A stretch of DNA of 64,000 bases from Halobaculum sp. MBLA0143 (GTDB lineage Archaea > Halobacteriota > Halobacteria > Halobacteriales > Haloferacaceae): contig NZ_JBGKAC010000001.1 in the NCBI RefSeq assembly GCF_041361465.1, forward strand, positions 2,294,001-2,358,000, in the 5' to 3' direction. The translations under genes and the position numbers were made by a program. The notes beneath the pieces were generated by a model. It did no database searches, was not told the DNA's origin, and worked only from the letters and a program-made list of their open reading frames with translations. Positions 49,912-60,436 of the stretch are shown here, piece after piece (position 1 is the stretch's first letter; the number at the start of each line of letters is the position of its first letter).

Positions 49912-50757
49912 TTACTCGACGGCTGTGAGTCGGCCTTCGCGGACGGCACGGAACCCCAGTTTGTCCGCGTACCCGTCCGTCGACATCAACACGGGGTAGA
50001 AGGCCTCCTGGGCCTGGACGGACGCCCCGTCTCGGCGGGCGAACGCCTCGCCGGCGGCGACCCGTCGGAAGTTCTCGCCGGTGAACACGTCGCCGGCCCG
50101 GCCGGCCTCGCCGACGATCCGGAACAGTTCTGGCGTCGTCCCGCGCGCCGGGAGCCCGTGGTCCGGCGTCGTCTCGGGCAGAGCGACCGCGTCGCCCGTC
50201 GGCAGTGCCGACGGCTCCGGGACGAGTTCGGCGGCGGTCAGGAACCGCGCGACCACCCGGACGGCGACGCCGGCGGCCGCCTCCGACCCGCTCAGCCCGC
50301 ACTCGACGGCGACACCGTCGACGTGTGACAGGAGTCCACCGCCGAGGGAGCCGGCGTCGACAGCGTGGTCCGTGCCGGTCGCGGCAGCGAGCGCGAGCGA
50401 ACGGTCGGTCGTCCGACCGACGACCGCGAACGGCTCCGAGCCGGAGACGGTGGAGTGGAGGTCGAGGACGGTCCGGCCCTCGACGGCCGACAGCACGTCG
50501 GCCGCCAGCCGCGACTCGTGGCTGTCCCCGTCCGGGTCGCCAGGGAACGCGCGGTTCAGGTCCTCGTCGACGCAACGGCACCCGTCGTCTATCGCCCGTT
50601 CGTTGGCGACGACGAGCCGCAGGGGTTCCGCCAGCTCCGGCTCGTTGGCTCGCAGGTGCTCGACGGCCCGGAGACCACACGGCTCGTCGCCGTGGAGACA
50701 GGCGACGACGGCGTACGAGGGGTCGTCGCCGCCGAGGTCGGTGACACGCACAGACAC
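49912..50757 (-). CDS. Succinylglutamate desuccinylase/aspartoacylase-like zinc hydrolase
   Basis: A 281-residue M14-type metalloenzyme with a GTG start (VSVRVTDLGGDDPSY). The zinc motif is VACLHGDEPCG (H-x2-E), and the third ligand is TVLDLHSTVSG. CRCVDEDLNRAFPGD holds the conserved Asn-Arg pair that binds substrate. The catalytic Glu may lie in HVDGVAVECGLSG. The substrate is not certain. A GTG two codons later is an equal start. Confidence 0.85.
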   Translation of the reverse strand: MSVRVTDLGGDDPSYAVVACLHGDEPCGLRAVEHLRANEPELAEPLRLVVANERAIDDGCRCVDEDLNRAFPGDPDGDSHESRLAADVLSAVEGRTVLDLHSTVSGSEPFAVVGRTTDRSLALAAATGTDHAVDAGSLGGGLLSHVDGVAVECGLSGSEAAAGVAVRVVARFLTAAELVPEPSALPTGDAVALPETTPDHGLPARGTTPELFRIVGEAGRAGDVFTGENFRRVAAGEAFARRDGASVQAQEAFYPVLMSTDGYADKLGFRAVREGRLTAVE

Positions 50758-50855
50758 GGTAGAGCGCTGTCGCACTTGACTGTCTCGGGACGGACGAGCG
50801 CGTCCCCGAGGCGCGAACCGCGACGCTTGAAGTGTCGCCCGCCCGAACGACGGGC

Positions 50856-51830
50856 ATGGGAAACGCCGACCTCCGCGACATCGCAGCCCTGCGGACGGTG
50901 TCGCTCGACGACCTCTCCGGGGTGGTGGCGGTGGACGCACACAACTGGCTGTACCGCTACCTCACGACGACCGTGCGGTTCACCGCAGACGAGGCGTACA
51001 CCACGGCGGACGGCCGGGAGGTGGCGAACCTGATCGGGATCGCCCAGGGGCTGCCGAATTTCTTCGAGCACGACCTCACGCCGGTGTTCGTGTTCGACGG
51101 CGGGGTGACGGAGCTGAAAGACGAGGAGGTGCAGCGTCGCCGCGAACAGCGCGAGGCGGCCGAGGAACGCCGGGAGGCGGCCGAGGAACGCGGCGACACG
51201 GTCGAGGCCGCGCGGCTGGCCGCCCAGACTCAACGACTCACCCAGACGATCCAGGAGACCTCCCGGGAGCTGTTGGAACTGCTGGACGTACCGGTCGTCG
51301 AAGCGCCCGCGGAGGGGGAAGCGCAGGCGGCTCACATGAACGCGACCGGTGCGGTCGACTACGTCGGCAGCGAGGACTACGACGTGCTCCTGTTCGGCGG
51401 GCCACGGACGATCCGGAAGCTGACCGGCTCCGACGACCCGGAGGTGATGGATCTGTCCGCCACGCTCGAACGCCACGACCTCACCCGCGAGCAGTTGATC
51501 GACGCCGCGATGCTGTGCGGGACGGACTTCAACGAGGGCGTCTCCGGAGTCGGCCCGAAGACGGCCGTACGTCTCCTCGACGAGCACGGCGACCTGTTCA
51601 CCGCCTTGGAGGCGGAGGGGGCGACGGTGGCCAACGCCGACGCGGTACGGCAGTTCTTCCGTGACCCGCCCGTGACGGACGCGACGTTCGACACGACCGT
51701 CTCGCCGGACGTCGAGGCCGCACGGGCGTACGTCACCGACGAGTGGGAGGTGCCGGCCTCGGAGGTGGAGGCGGGGTTCGATCGCCTCTCGGACGCGCTC
51801 ACACAGACTGGGCTGGACGACTGGACGTGA
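50856..51830 (+). CDS. fen: Flap endonuclease 1
   Basis: A 324-residue structure-specific nuclease of replication and repair. Catalytic regions are [37 protein letters not shown] and [14 protein letters not shown]. The helix-hairpin-helix is [20 protein letters not shown]. The C-terminus QTGLDDWT resembles a PCNA-interacting box. An 8-residue in-frame duplication ([14 protein letters not shown]) lies near residue 105. The length is normal. Confidence 0.95.
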   Translation: MGNADLRDIAALRTVSLDDLSGVVAVDAHNWLYRYLTTTVRFTADEAYTTADGREVANLIGIAQGLPNFFEHDLTPVFVFDGGVTELKDEEVQRRREQREAAEERREAAEERGDTVEAARLAAQTQRLTQTIQETSRELLELLDVPVVEAPAEGEAQAAHMNATGAVDYVGSEDYDVLLFGGPRTIRKLTGSDDPEVMDLSATLERHDLTREQLIDAAMLCGTDFNEGVSGVGPKTAVRLLDEHGDLFTALEAEGATVANADAVRQFFRDPPVTDATFDTTVSPDVEAARAYVTDEWEVPASEVEAGFDRLSDALTQTGLDDWT

Positions 51831-51881
51831 CGCTCGGCCGCCGTTCTCGACCTCGTGTTGGGGTGTGCCGCGGTCGGCGGG

Positions 51882-52331
51882 TCATCGCAGCCGGACGCGA
51901 ATTCGGTCGTCGTCGCGGCGGTACGTCGCCGGACCGTCGCTCGCGCGCGAGACGGTGAACGCCCGCAGTTCGACGACCAGCCGGCAGTCGGGCAGCGTCG
52001 CGCGGAGAATCGGTCCGGTGGCGGTGACGACGAGGTACGGGGGTGCGGGGACGGGGTCGGCCGGCAGCGACGCCCCGAGCGCCTCGGCTGCGGTCTCTAA
52101 CACGGCGAGCAGGCCGGCGCGGTCGTCGCTCGTCAGCCGTCGTTCGAACGGCTCCGTGACGCCAGTTCTGTCGCTCGGCGGGGCGGTCCACTCGTCCGCG
52201 ACCGCGTCGGCGGCGCGCCACACCCGATCCAGCGTCTCCGGGTGTTGCTCGCGGACTCGTCGCCGGACGCGCGCGGTCGGGTCGTCGCCGTCGGAGAGGG
52301 CGTCGTCGAGTGCGTCGTCGCCGTCGGGCAC
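51882..52331 (-). CDS. Conserved hypothetical protein
   Basis: A 149-residue protein with a GTG start (VPDGDDALDDALSDG). Its first 15 residues are acidic. A helical part (LDRVWRAADAVADEW) is followed by beta-rich sequence (PYLVVTATGPILRATLPDCRLVVELRAFTV), then DDDRIRVRLR. No motif is recognised. It converges with fen and is divergent from the BolA gene. Confidence 0.6.
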   Translation of the reverse strand: MPDGDDALDDALSDGDDPTARVRRRVREQHPETLDRVWRAADAVADEWTAPPSDRTGVTEPFERRLTSDDRAGLLAVLETAAEALGASLPADPVPAPPYLVVTATGPILRATLPDCRLVVELRAFTVSRASDGPATYRRDDDRIRVRLR

Positions 52332-52409
52332 GTTCGTCGTCGGGGGCGGCGGTGACAAGAGTCTGCCGCGAGCCGTCCCGCTTTTGTTCGTCGCCCGTCC
52401 ACCGTCGGT

Positions 52410-52679
52410 ATGGACGAGTCGACAGTGGCGGCAGCCGTGGAGGATGGGATTCCGGACGCCGACGCGACCGTCACCCGCCCGCGTGTTCACGACGACGAGC
52501 AGGAGGACGCCCACTACGCCGCGGTCGTGGTGTCGCCGGCGTTCGAGGGCGAGAGCATCGTCGACCGCCACCAGATGGTGTACGACGCCGTCGGCGACGC
52601 GATGACGACGGAGGTCCACGCCCTGGAGATCACGACGTACACGCCCGCGGAGTACGCCGAGCAGTCCGACGAGTCGTAG
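52410..52679 (+). CDS. BolA-family protein
   Basis: An 89-residue protein with a BolA-like fold: HYAAVVVSPAFEGESIVDRHQMVYDAVGDAM, then HALEITTYTPAEY. The conserved RH in VDRHQMVY is the characteristic family element. BolA proteins assist iron-sulfur and redox regulation, usually with a monothiol glutaredoxin. Confidence 0.88.
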   Translation: MDESTVAAAVEDGIPDADATVTRPRVHDDEQEDAHYAAVVVSPAFEGESIVDRHQMVYDAVGDAMTTEVHALEITTYTPAEYAEQSDES

Positions 52680-52688
52680 CGCCGCCGG

Positions 52689-53621
52689 TCACGCCTCCGC
52701 CGCCGGGACGGCCCCGTCCACGACCACGCGGTCGCCGACTGCGAGGCGGCTCTCTCGCCCGGCCGGCGGCACGACCGTGTTGAGCGCGAGCCGGAACGCT
52801 CCCTCGAACCGCGGGCCGTCGCTCCAGTCGGGCAGCGTCTCCGTGCGCCGCCGGACGAACCGCTCGCGGAACCCCGCCGTCTCGGCGCCGGTGTCCGGGT
52901 CGCGCGCCGGGACGACACACCGGCGACAGGGGCCGACGCCATCGAGTGTGGCGTCGCCCACCCGGAAGCGAACGCGTTCCGACCGGTCGCCGTACAGTCT
53001 CTCCTCCCAGAACGCCGGTACACCCGAGACGACCAGGTTCGGTCGGAACCGTCGGGCCACGGCTCGCTCGGAGAGGTCGAACCAGTCGCCGACCGTCGAC
53101 AGCGTCGCCCGGGACAACAGCGTCGGCCCGCTCGCGGCGGTGTCGTCCGGGTAGCTCGGCTCGGTGACGGCCGCTCGCACCTCGTAGCCGAGGTACGTCT
53201 CGACCCACTCGGCCAACGCGTCCGGACCGCCGCGTACGTCGCTGTCCGTCTCCTCTTCGCCTGCGTCGCTGTCCGTCTCCTCCTCGCCCGCGTCACTGTC
53301 CGTCTCCTCTTCGCCTGCGTCGCCGTCGGCGAGTCCGGGCACCCGGAACGTCGCCGGCGACGGGACGCTCCCGGTCGGTGCCGCCTCGACCGACGGTGGG
53401 GTGAGCCGGACGGTTCCGGCGGTGGAGTCGTAGTCGGCAGACAGCCGGTGGACCGCCCGCTCGTTCTTCCCGTTGACGTAGTCGCCGTCGGCGTCGACGA
53501 GCGCGACCACGCGGTCGGGGCGGAGACTCCCGTCCGGCCGCAGCGTCGCGGCGTCGACCGTCAGCCCATCCAACGCCTTCACCGGGTACACCCGGATCGT
53601 CGACAGCGTCGCCTCGTTCAC
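52689..53621 (-). CDS. MOSC-domain protein (mARC/MOCOS type)
   Basis: A 310-residue protein. The N-terminal beta-barrel starts ATLSTIRVYPVKALDGLTVD. The MOSC domain carries RRFRPNLVVSGVPAFWEE and the molybdenum-coordinating cysteine region DGVGPCRRCVVPARDPDTG. A stretch of three GEEETDSDA repeats (27-bp units at 53238-53318) is inserted between the domains. Related enzymes transfer sulfur to, or carry, the molybdenum cofactor; moaE lies 24 kb away. Confidence 0.9.
   Translation of the reverse strand: MNEATLSTIRVYPVKALDGLTVDAATLRPDGSLRPDRVVALVDADGDYVNGKNERAVHRLSADYDSTAGTVRLTPPSVEAAPTGSVPSPATFRVPGLADGDAGEEETDSDAGEEETDSDAGEEETDSDVRGGPDALAEWVETYLGYEVRAAVTEPSYPDDTAASGPTLLSRATLSTVGDWFDLSERAVARRFRPNLVVSGVPAFWEERLYGDRSERVRFRVGDATLDGVGPCRRCVVPARDPDTGAETAGFRERFVRRRTETLPDWSDGPRFEGAFRLALNTVVPPAGRESRLAVGDRVVVDGAVPAAEA
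53238..53318. repeat. In-frame 27-bp tandem repeat in the MOSC gene
   Basis: Three units (53238-53264, 53265-53291, 53292-53318) with few substitutions encode copies of an acidic nonapeptide in the domain linker. Length is a multiple of three, so the frame is kept. Confidence 0.9.
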
Positions 53622-53737
53622 ACCCCGGGTTCGCCGTCGGTCGACAAGAGTCTCCCGGGGGCCGTCGTCGCCCGCCGTTCGCCGCGGAGCGACGCCGCCC
53701 CACCGAAGTTATCCCGCTGCCGACCGAGACCGAGACG

Positions 53738-54322
53738 ATGGGAGTCGACCGACCGGCCGTCCCGGCGGCCCTGATTGCGGGCTGGCGGGAGACGGAGGCG
53801 ACGGTGACGCGACCGTTCGACGCCCGGGTGGTCACCGTCGACGCCCACACCGTGGTGTACGACGACGACGACCTGCACGACCGACTCGCCGAGACCGCGG
53901 GAGTGTCCGGCCGGTGGCGGTTCTTCGTCGCCGCGCGGCTGGCGCTGTCGCCACGGGCCGGCCCCTCGCGGGCGCTCACCCGGCTCGTCGCCGACCGCGC
54001 CCACGACGGGTTCGCCGACCGGCTGGCCGACCGCGGGCTCGAACGGGTCCGGCAGCGCGGGACACGCTGGGAGACAGTCGCCGACAGGGACGCGCGGGTG
54101 GCCAGCTACGAGGCCGTCTACGACCCGGGGCCGGTGTCCGTCCGGACGAGCGCCCGGGTCGCCGTCCGGCCGGCCGACGAGGGGTACCTCCTGGCCGGCG
54201 GAGCGTACCCGACGGCCGTCAGGGGGAGTGGAGATCCGGAGACGGGCGAGGCGGTGGCGGCGGCGGTGGAGCCGGAACGCTTCGACGACGAGCTGACGAC
54301 GCTGATCGGCGCCGTCGAGTGA
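53738..54322 (+). CDS. Conserved hypothetical protein
   Basis: A 194-residue protein (MGVDRPAVPAALIAGW). Beta-rich segments RVVTVDAHTVVYDDDD and RWRFFVAARLAL are followed by ARLTRL-type helices (ALTRLVADRAHDGFADRLADRGL). Later VSVRTSARVAVRPADEGYLLAGGAYP suggests a second beta layer. There is no export signal or known motif. Divergent from the MOSC gene and convergent with TbsP. Confidence 0.65.
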   Translation: MGVDRPAVPAALIAGWRETEATVTRPFDARVVTVDAHTVVYDDDDLHDRLAETAGVSGRWRFFVAARLALSPRAGPSRALTRLVADRAHDGFADRLADRGLERVRQRGTRWETVADRDARVASYEAVYDPGPVSVRTSARVAVRPADEGYLLAGGAYPTAVRGSGDPETGEAVAAAVEPERFDDELTTLIGAVE

Positions 54323-54364
54323 CCCGTCCGGCACGACTCGTCGACCGCCGTCGAGTGATCGGCC

Positions 54365-55258
54365 TCAGTCGCCGTCGACCACCGTCTCCGTCGCCCCGTC
54401 GTACAGCGCCCGAGCGTGTGTCAGGAGATCCTCCGGCGGACAGTCGCGGAGCCGGTCGGCGTCGACGAGCAGCTTCTGTCGCGGGCGGCCGACCCCCTGT
54501 GGGACCCGGTCCGTCTCGACGAGCCCGCGGTCGACGAGCCGCGACTTCACCCGGGACAGCTCCGTTCGGCTGGAGAGGCCGATCGACTCCGCCCACTCGG
54601 ACACCGCCATCGTCTGGAGGCCGTGACGAGCGGCGACGAGTCCGACGACCGTCACCACGTCGAACGTGCCGCTGACCGGCAGCTCGGGCGCGTCGGCCAA
54701 CACGATCCGCAGCGTCTCTCCGGCGTCGGGGAACGCCTCCACGAACGTGTTCGTCAGCTCTCGCCAGCCCGGCGTCGACGGCTCCAACGGCTCGGCCGCC
54801 GCCCACCGACGGTCGTACCGCTCGTGGAGGCGACGACACAGCGACGGCGTCCGGGCGGTGACGGACTGGAGCTCGCCGGTCGGGCGGAGGTGAGCGTGGA
54901 CTGCGCCGTCCGCGACCGTCACCCGCTGAGAGAGGTCGTCTGCGGCCGCGACCGCGAGGTGGTCGTCCGCCCGGAGGTCGGACGCGACGGCGGCGGTCAC
55001 GAACCGGCCGAGCAGCGCGCTCGGCTCCGACACCAGGAGTCTGATCGGTGTCGACCCGTCCGCCACCGACGGGACGGCGGCGACGTACTCCGTCACGTCC
55101 ACGTCACCGCCGACGGTCGGGGTCGACCGGTCGATTCGCGTCTCGTGGAGGCGACCGAGCAGGGACCTGGCGAACTCGGCGGGCGGTGAGACACACAACA
55201 CTCCGTCACGGCCGTCGGTCGTCCGGCCGTGGCCCCGTGGCCGTTCGTCTCGTGACAT
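54365..55258 (-). CDS. Transcriptional regulator TbsP (DUF5821)
   Basis: A 297-residue regulator. The N-terminal two thirds form the ligand-sensing part (STPIRLLVSEPSALLGRFV). A C-terminal winged helix is clear: LQTMAVSEWAESIGLSSRTELSRVKSRLVDRGLVETDRV, then GRPRQKLLVD. In Haloferax TbsP acts with TrmB in glucose-responsive control; that is family knowledge. A palindrome between its TATA box and start may be an operator. Confidence 0.85.
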   Translation of the reverse strand: MSRDERPRGHGRTTDGRDGVLCVSPPAEFARSLLGRLHETRIDRSTPTVGGDVDVTEYVAAVPSVADGSTPIRLLVSEPSALLGRFVTAAVASDLRADDHLAVAAADDLSQRVTVADGAVHAHLRPTGELQSVTARTPSLCRRLHERYDRRWAAAEPLEPSTPGWRELTNTFVEAFPDAGETLRIVLADAPELPVSGTFDVVTVVGLVAARHGLQTMAVSEWAESIGLSSRTELSRVKSRLVDRGLVETDRVPQGVGRPRQKLLVDADRLRDCPPEDLLTHARALYDGATETVVDGD

Positions 55259-55261
55259 ACA

Positions 55262-55279
55262 CCCCGGTAGATTCCGGGG
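55262..55279. promoter_or_regulatory. Interrupted palindrome between TATA box and start of TbsP
   Basis: CCCCGG at 55262-55267 and CCGGGG at 55274-55279 are reverse complements around TAGATT. The site lies between the predicted TATA box and the start codon at 55258, a position where a bound protein would block transcription. Confidence 0.55.
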
Positions 55280-55280
55280 G

Positions 55281-55290
55281 TTAATCAATT
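55281..55290 (-). promoter_or_regulatory. TATA box of TbsP
   Basis: On the minus strand it reads AATTGATTAA, centred about 27 nt before the start at 55258, consistent with a leaderless mRNA. Confidence 0.5.
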
Positions 55291-56052
55291 CCCTCTATTC
55301 GATATCGACCGAGCAAAAGTCAGGTAGCCGGAGTGACCGACGCCGGCAGTGTCCGGACGGGTGCCTCGGTCGCCGACGTCGAGTTCTCGTTGGATGGTCT
55401 CTACGGTCTCGACGCCGTCCAGGCCCGCGTCTCTGGCCGCGAGCGCGACCTCGCGGGCGTCCTCGACGAACGGGGAGTAGACGGCCAGGAAGCCGCCGCG
55501 CCGGAGCAGCGCCGGCGCCCGGGCGACGACCGTCGGCGCGTCCGCCGTGTCCAGGGTCACCAGGTCGAAGCCGGGCTCGCGGTCGGCGAGGGCGTCTAGC
55601 TCGTCGGTCACGTCGCCCGTCCGCACGTCTACCGCGTCCGCGACGCCGCCGAGTCGGACGTTGTCGCGCGCCACGTCGGCGAACTCCGAGTCGACCTCGT
55701 AGGTGACCACCTCGGCGCCGAGTCGCGCGAGGTAGGAGGCCAACACCCCGGTGCCCGTGCCGGCGTCCAACACCGTGTCGCCCGCCCGAGCGCCGGTCTC
55801 GCCGACGATCAGCCCCACGTCTCGGGGGAGCATCGGTGCGCCCGTCCGCTCGTAGTGGTCGAACAGGTCCGGGCCGCGCAGCCGCCGCACCCGGAACTCC
55901 TCGCCGAGGTGTGTCTCCAGGCTGTCGCCCGGCTCGGCGTCTTCCGGCACCGTGAGCACGCCCAGGTCCGTCTGGAGCTCCGCGCCCCGCTCCCGGAGGT
56001 ACTCCCGGTCGGAGTCGGGGTCCGTGTGGACCAGCAGTAACGAGCGTGTCAC
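55285..56052 (-). CDS. tRNA (adenine-N1)-methyltransferase TrmI-like
   Basis: A 255-residue SAM-dependent tRNA methyltransferase. It starts [19 protein letters not shown] with the family N-terminal beta domain. Motif I is [20 protein letters not shown], then [14 protein letters not shown] and [28 protein letters not shown] and [18 protein letters not shown] are typical of TrmI (m1A57/58). Its start overlaps the NAC gene's stop by four bases. Confidence 0.92.
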   Translation of the reverse strand: MTRSLLLVHTDPDSDREYLRERGAELQTDLGVLTVPEDAEPGDSLETHLGEEFRVRRLRGPDLFDHYERTGAPMLPRDVGLIVGETGARAGDTVLDAGTGTGVLASYLARLGAEVVTYEVDSEFADVARDNVRLGGVADAVDVRTGDVTDELDALADREPGFDLVTLDTADAPTVVARAPALLRRGGFLAVYSPFVEDAREVALAARDAGLDGVETVETIQRELDVGDRGTRPDTAGVGHSGYLTFARSISNRGN

Positions 56053-56486
56053 TCCAGTTCCGAGATCGCCGCCGCCAGGTCGCCGTCCACCTCGGCCAGC
56101 GTCTCGCGGGCCTGTGACGGCGGCACGCCCGCCCGCTGGGCGACGAGCTCCACGTCGTCGTCCGGGATCGCGTCCGCGGTCGTGGCGTCGTCGCCGCCCG
56201 ACTCCGGTGTCGCGTCGTCGTCACCCGACTCCAGCGTCGCGTCGTCGCCCGCATCCAGCGTCGCGTCGTCGTCGCCGGCGACCTGGTGGGTGTCCGGCGA
56301 GCCGACGATCTGGTACGTCTCCTGGCCTTGTGCGTCCATCTTCGTCACCTGCGGGGCGTCGAAGACGAGCTCTTCGTCTTCCGTGACGATGACGACCGAC
56401 TCCGCGTCCAGCTCGTCCATGTCGATCCCCATCTGTTTCATCATCTGTTCCATCTTCCGCGGGTCCATGCCGCCGCCTCCGAACAT
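56049..56486 (-). CDS. nac: Nascent polypeptide-associated complex protein (alpha-NAC)
   Basis: A 145-residue ribosome-associated chaperone. The NAC domain covers about residues 25-70: [21 protein letters not shown] and TYQIVG. A Gly/Met-rich start ([20 protein letters not shown]) is characteristic. The UBA domain is at the C-terminus ([34 protein letters not shown]). Between them is a stretch of [13 protein letters not shown] repeats that looks like slippage of a short unit. Confidence 0.94.
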   Translation of the reverse strand: MFGGGGMDPRKMEQMMKQMGIDMDELDAESVVIVTEDEELVFDAPQVTKMDAQGQETYQIVGSPDTHQVAGDDDATLDAGDDATLESGDDDATPESGGDDATTADAIPDDDVELVAQRAGVPPSQARETLAEVDGDLAAAISELE

Positions 56487-56583
56487 ACGTTGTCCGTCGG
56501 CTGGCGCGAGGTTAAGGGTGACGACGTACTGTGGTCGCCACAGGCCACGACGCTTTTTGTACGAAGCCGCCGAACCACAGCCC

Positions 56584-57813
56584 GTGCCGACGATCAAGGA
56601 CAGCGTCCACGACCACATCGAGGTGGACGGCGTCGCCGCGGAGCTACTGGACACGCCGCCGGTCCAGCGGCTCCGCCGGATCTCCCAGCTCGGGACGGTG
56701 AAGCTCGTCTACCCGTCCGCGAACCACACCCGGTTCGAACACTCGTTGGGGGTGTACCACCTCGCCGACCGGGCGCTGGCGTCGCTTGGCGTCGAGGGCC
56801 GGGAGGCCGAGCGGGTGCGGGCGGCCGCACTGCTGCACGACGTGGGTCACGCGCCGTTCAGCCACAACGTCGAGACGCTGATCCACCGCCGCACGGGACT
56901 GTACCACGACGACGTGACCGACATCCTGACGGAGTCGGCCGTCGGCGACGTGCTCCGGGACCACGACATCGACCCCGAGCGAGTCGCCGGACTCGTCTCC
57001 GGCGAGGGTCGGTACGGCCAACTCGTCTCCGGCGAACTCGATGTCGACCGGATGGACTACCTCGTCCGTGACGCCCACCACACCGGGGTCCCGTACGGCA
57101 CTATCGACCACGAACGACTGATCCGGGAGCTGACGTTCGCCGACGGCGACCTGGTGCTCGCGGAGGGGAACGTCCAGACGGCGGAGTCGTTGCTGTTGGC
57201 GCGGGCGCTGATGAACCCCACCGTCTACACCCAACACACCGCTCGGATCAGCAAGGGGATGCTCCGGCGCGCGACGGAACGGCTGCTCCAGGCGACGGAC
57301 TGGACCGCCGGGGACGTGCGCCGGTGGGACGACTACGACCTCCTGACGGCGCTGCGGCGGTGTGAGGCGACCGCGGCGTTCGCCCGCCGGTACGACGAGC
57401 GATCGTTGCTCAAACGAGCGGTGTGGGCGGAGTACGACGACGTGCCCGAGCGGGTTCGGAAGCTCGACCACGACCAGATCCGGGCGGCCGAGGACGCCAT
57501 CGCCGACCGGGCCGACGTCTCCCCCCGCGAGGTGATCGTCGACGTGGAACGCGACCCAGCGATGCGAGAGTCCACCTCGGAGGTGATCGTGAACGACGAA
57601 GTCCGGCGGCTGGAAGACGAGTCACCGTTGGTCTCCGCGCTCCGGGACGTCCAACACCAGCGCTGGCGGCTGGGCGTGTACACTCCGGCAGAGACTGTCG
57701 ACCCGGTCGGTGCCGCTGCCGTCGAGGAGTTGGAGTTGGACGCCGAGAGCGCCCCGGTGTCGGAGGTACAGGAGAACCTCCACGCGACGCTCGACGAGTT
57801 CGGCGCGGAGTGA
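56584..57813 (+). CDS. HD-domain phosphohydrolase
   Basis: A 409-residue protein with a GTG start ([16 protein letters not shown]). The HD metal motif is visible: [19 protein letters not shown], then [17 protein letters not shown] with the His-Asp pair, and [17 protein letters not shown] with the last Asp. This is the arrangement of archaeal SAMHD1/dGTPase-like proteins, so dNTP hydrolysis is plausible but not shown. Confidence 0.92.
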   Translation: MPTIKDSVHDHIEVDGVAAELLDTPPVQRLRRISQLGTVKLVYPSANHTRFEHSLGVYHLADRALASLGVEGREAERVRAAALLHDVGHAPFSHNVETLIHRRTGLYHDDVTDILTESAVGDVLRDHDIDPERVAGLVSGEGRYGQLVSGELDVDRMDYLVRDAHHTGVPYGTIDHERLIRELTFADGDLVLAEGNVQTAESLLLARALMNPTVYTQHTARISKGMLRRATERLLQATDWTAGDVRRWDDYDLLTALRRCEATAAFARRYDERSLLKRAVWAEYDDVPERVRKLDHDQIRAAEDAIADRADVSPREVIVDVERDPAMRESTSEVIVNDEVRRLEDESPLVSALRDVQHQRWRLGVYTPAETVDPVGAAAVEELELDAESAPVSEVQENLHATLDEFGAE

Positions 57814-57861
57814 GTCGTCGCGTTCGGACTGCGACGTGTGTCGAGCGGGGAGTGAACCGGA

Positions 57862-59040
57862 TCAGTCGACGACTAGTTCGACGGGGTAGTCCGTGAGGTT
57901 GCGGTAGCCGTCCTCCGTGACGACGACGGTGTCTTCGATCCGGACGCCGCCGTGGTCGGGGTCGTACAGTCCCGGCTCGACCGTGACGACGTGGCCGGGG
58001 CGCAGTTCCTCGCCACGGGGGGAGAGACTGGGCGACTCGTGGACCTCCAAGCCGACACCGTGGCCGGTGGAGTGGATGAACCCGGTCTCCGTCGTCGGGT
58101 CCGACCGGAAGGTCGCGTAGTCGGCTCCCTCGTACACGTCACAGACGGCGTCGTGGACCTCGCTCCCGGTGACGCCCGCCTGGAGCGTGTCCAACGCCGC
58201 CGTCAGCGCCTCGTGTGTCAGGTCGTAGCGTCGTCGGAGTTCCGCGGTCGGCTCCCCGACGAGGAACGTCCGTGTCACGTCGCCGTGGTACTTCGTCGTC
58301 TTGTCCTGCGGGAAGATGTCGACGATGATCGGCTCGTCTGCCGACAACGGGCCGCTGCCCCGCTCGTGTGGGTCGGCCGCGTCTGCGCCACACGCCACGA
58401 TCGTCTCGTCTAACGCGCAGTCCCGGCGGAGGAGCGTGATCTCGATCTCCCGGCGCACCCGTTCGCTCGTCAGCGGCTCCCCGTCGTGGACGAGCGTGCC
58501 GTCGTCGGCGACGGTCGCGGCCGACAGCAGTTCCTCCGTTCGGGCGAGTGCCGCCTCGTTGGCGGCCTGTGCCGCCCGGAGGTTGGACACTTCCTCGTCC
58601 GTCTTGATCGCGCGCACCTCGCCGACGGCGTCGTCCTCGTCGACCGCCACGTCGACACCGACCTCGCGGAGCGCGTCGGCGGTGCCCAGCGGGAACCGCT
58701 CGGGCACGAGCACGCTCGTCACGTCCGCCTCCGACAGGAACGACGCGAACACCTTCGCCGTGCCGAGCCGCTCGCCGTGTTCCTCGATCAGCGCCTGGCG
58801 GTCGTAGTCGGCGTACCGGCACACCTCGTCGGCGCGGGCCGTCTGGCTCGCGCGGCCGTACTCCAGCCCGGAGACGAGCAGTCGCACCGTCTCCGGGGTG
58901 TAGAGGGTGACGAACGGGTCCGGGGCGTCGAACCCGGAGAGGTACCGTTGGGTGGCCTCCTCGGAGGCGGCGTAGACGAGGTAGCCGTCCGCGTCCGCCG
59001 CCGCGAGCGCGTCGTCGACCGCTCCGAAGTCGGGATTCAT
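57862..59040 (-). CDS. M24-family Xaa-Pro peptidase
   Basis: A 392-residue metallopeptidase with a creatinase-type N-terminal domain. Pita-bread metal ligands are in [37 protein letters not shown] and [24 protein letters not shown]. Haloarchaeal homologues are annotated as Xaa-Pro dipeptidases or aminopeptidases. The first residues [19 protein letters not shown] match family starts. It is divergent from aroA. Confidence 0.93.
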   Translation of the reverse strand: MNPDFGAVDDALAAADADGYLVYAASEEATQRYLSGFDAPDPFVTLYTPETVRLLVSGLEYGRASQTARADEVCRYADYDRQALIEEHGERLGTAKVFASFLSEADVTSVLVPERFPLGTADALREVGVDVAVDEDDAVGEVRAIKTDEEVSNLRAAQAANEAALARTEELLSAATVADDGTLVHDGEPLTSERVRREIEITLLRRDCALDETIVACGADAADPHERGSGPLSADEPIIVDIFPQDKTTKYHGDVTRTFLVGEPTAELRRRYDLTHEALTAALDTLQAGVTGSEVHDAVCDVYEGADYATFRSDPTTETGFIHSTGHGVGLEVHESPSLSPRGEELRPGHVVTVEPGLYDPDHGGVRIEDTVVVTEDGYRNLTDYPVELVVD

Positions 59041-59134
59041 GCTCGGACACTGGGCCGGCGGGCGGAAAGCCGTTGTCCAAGCGGCGACGGCACCGTCCGA
59101 CACGGCTTTCCCCCAGCCCTCACACCGGAGCGGC

Positions 59135-60436
59135 ATGGACGCACACATCGGGCCGTCGACCGTCGCCGGCCGCGTGACGGCGCCGCCGTCGAAGAGCTAC
59201 ACTCACCGTGCACTCCTGGCCGCCGGCTACGGCGAGGGGACCGCCGTCGCGGGACCACTCCACAGCGCCGACCCCGCGGCGACCGCTCGCGCCGTGACGG
59301 CGTTCGGCGGCACCGTCGACTGGGACGACGACGCCGGGGTCGCTCGGGTCGAGGGGTTCGACGGGCGGCCGGAGACGCCCGCGGACGTGGTGGACTGTGG
59401 CAACTCCGGGACGACGATGCGGCTGACGGCCGCGGCGGGCGCGCTCGCAGACGGACTGGTCGTGCTCACGGGCGACGAGTCGCTCCGCTCGCGCCCCCAG
59501 GGACCGTTGCTCGCGGCCGTCGAGAGTCTGGGCGGCCGCGCGGACTCCACTCGAGACAACGGCCAGGCGCCGTTGGTCGTCGGCCGCGGGGAGACGCTCG
59601 TCGACGGCGGTCGGGTGTCGATCCCGGGCGACGTGTCCTCGCAGTTCGTCACGGCGTTGCTGATGGCCGGCGCCGTGACACCGGAGGGAGTCGAGATCGA
59701 ACTGGAGACGGCGCTGAAGTCGGCGCCGTACGTCGAGATCACCCGCGAACTGTTGGCCGACTTCGGCGTCGAGACGGAACGGACGGACGCGGGGTTCGCC
59801 GTCGCCGGCGGCCAGACGTACGCCGCCGACCGCTACGCCGTCCCGGGCGACTTCTCGTCGATCTCGTACCCGCTCGCGGCGGGCGCCGTCGCTGCCGACG
59901 AGGCGCCGGTCGTGATCGAGGGTGCCCGCCCGAGCGCGCAGGGCGACACCGCGATCGTCGAGATCGCCGGCCGGATGGGCGCGGACGTGTCCTGGGACCG
60001 CGAGGCGGGCGAACTGACGGTCGCGCGCGCCCCGTTGTCGGGTGTCGAGGTGAGCGTCGCGGACACGCCGGATCTACTCCCCACGATCGCGGTGTTGGGC
60101 GCGGTCGCGGACGGCGACACCCGGATCGTCGACGCCGAACACGTCCGGTACAAGGAGACGGACCGGGTCGCGGCGATGGCCGAGTCGCTCGACCGGTTGG
60201 GCGCGAGCGTGACCGAGGAGGCGGACGCGCTGATCGTCCACGGCGACGACTCGACGCTGTCGGGCGCGACCGTCGACGGCCGCGGGGACCACCGGCTCGT
60301 GATGGCGCTGGCGGTCGCCGGGCTCGTCGCCGACGGGGAGACGACCGTCCGGGGCGCCGAACACGTCGAGGTGTCGTTCCCGGGGTTCTTCGAGACGCTG
60401 GCGGGGATCGGGGCGGACGTGGAGTTGGGGGAGTGA
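59135..60436 (+). CDS. aroA: EPSP synthase (3-phosphoshikimate 1-carboxyvinyltransferase)
   Basis: A 433-residue enzyme of the shikimate pathway. Substrate motifs are [17 protein letters not shown] near the start, [13 protein letters not shown] and [15 protein letters not shown], and the late [15 protein letters not shown] and [12 protein letters not shown]. The order is that of the single-domain-pair enzyme. It feeds aromatic amino-acid synthesis with pheA at 22.4 kb, though they are not linked. The ATG at 59135 begins [17 protein letters not shown]. Confidence 0.96.
   Translation: MDAHIGPSTVAGRVTAPPSKSYTHRALLAAGYGEGTAVAGPLHSADPAATARAVTAFGGTVDWDDDAGVARVEGFDGRPETPADVVDCGNSGTTMRLTAAAGALADGLVVLTGDESLRSRPQGPLLAAVESLGGRADSTRDNGQAPLVVGRGETLVDGGRVSIPGDVSSQFVTALLMAGAVTPEGVEIELETALKSAPYVEITRELLADFGVETERTDAGFAVAGGQTYAADRYAVPGDFSSISYPLAAGAVAADEAPVVIEGARPSAQGDTAIVEIAGRMGADVSWDREAGELTVARAPLSGVEVSVADTPDLLPTIAVLGAVADGDTRIVDAEHVRYKETDRVAAMAESLDRLGASVTEEADALIVHGDDSTLSGATVDGRGDHRLVMALAVAGLVADGETTVRGAEHVEVSFPGFFETLAGIGADVELGE

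Noticed and set aside
51150-51200. Short repeat in fen as a possible insertion
   Set aside because: It is a small in-frame duplication in a helical region of an otherwise intact gene.
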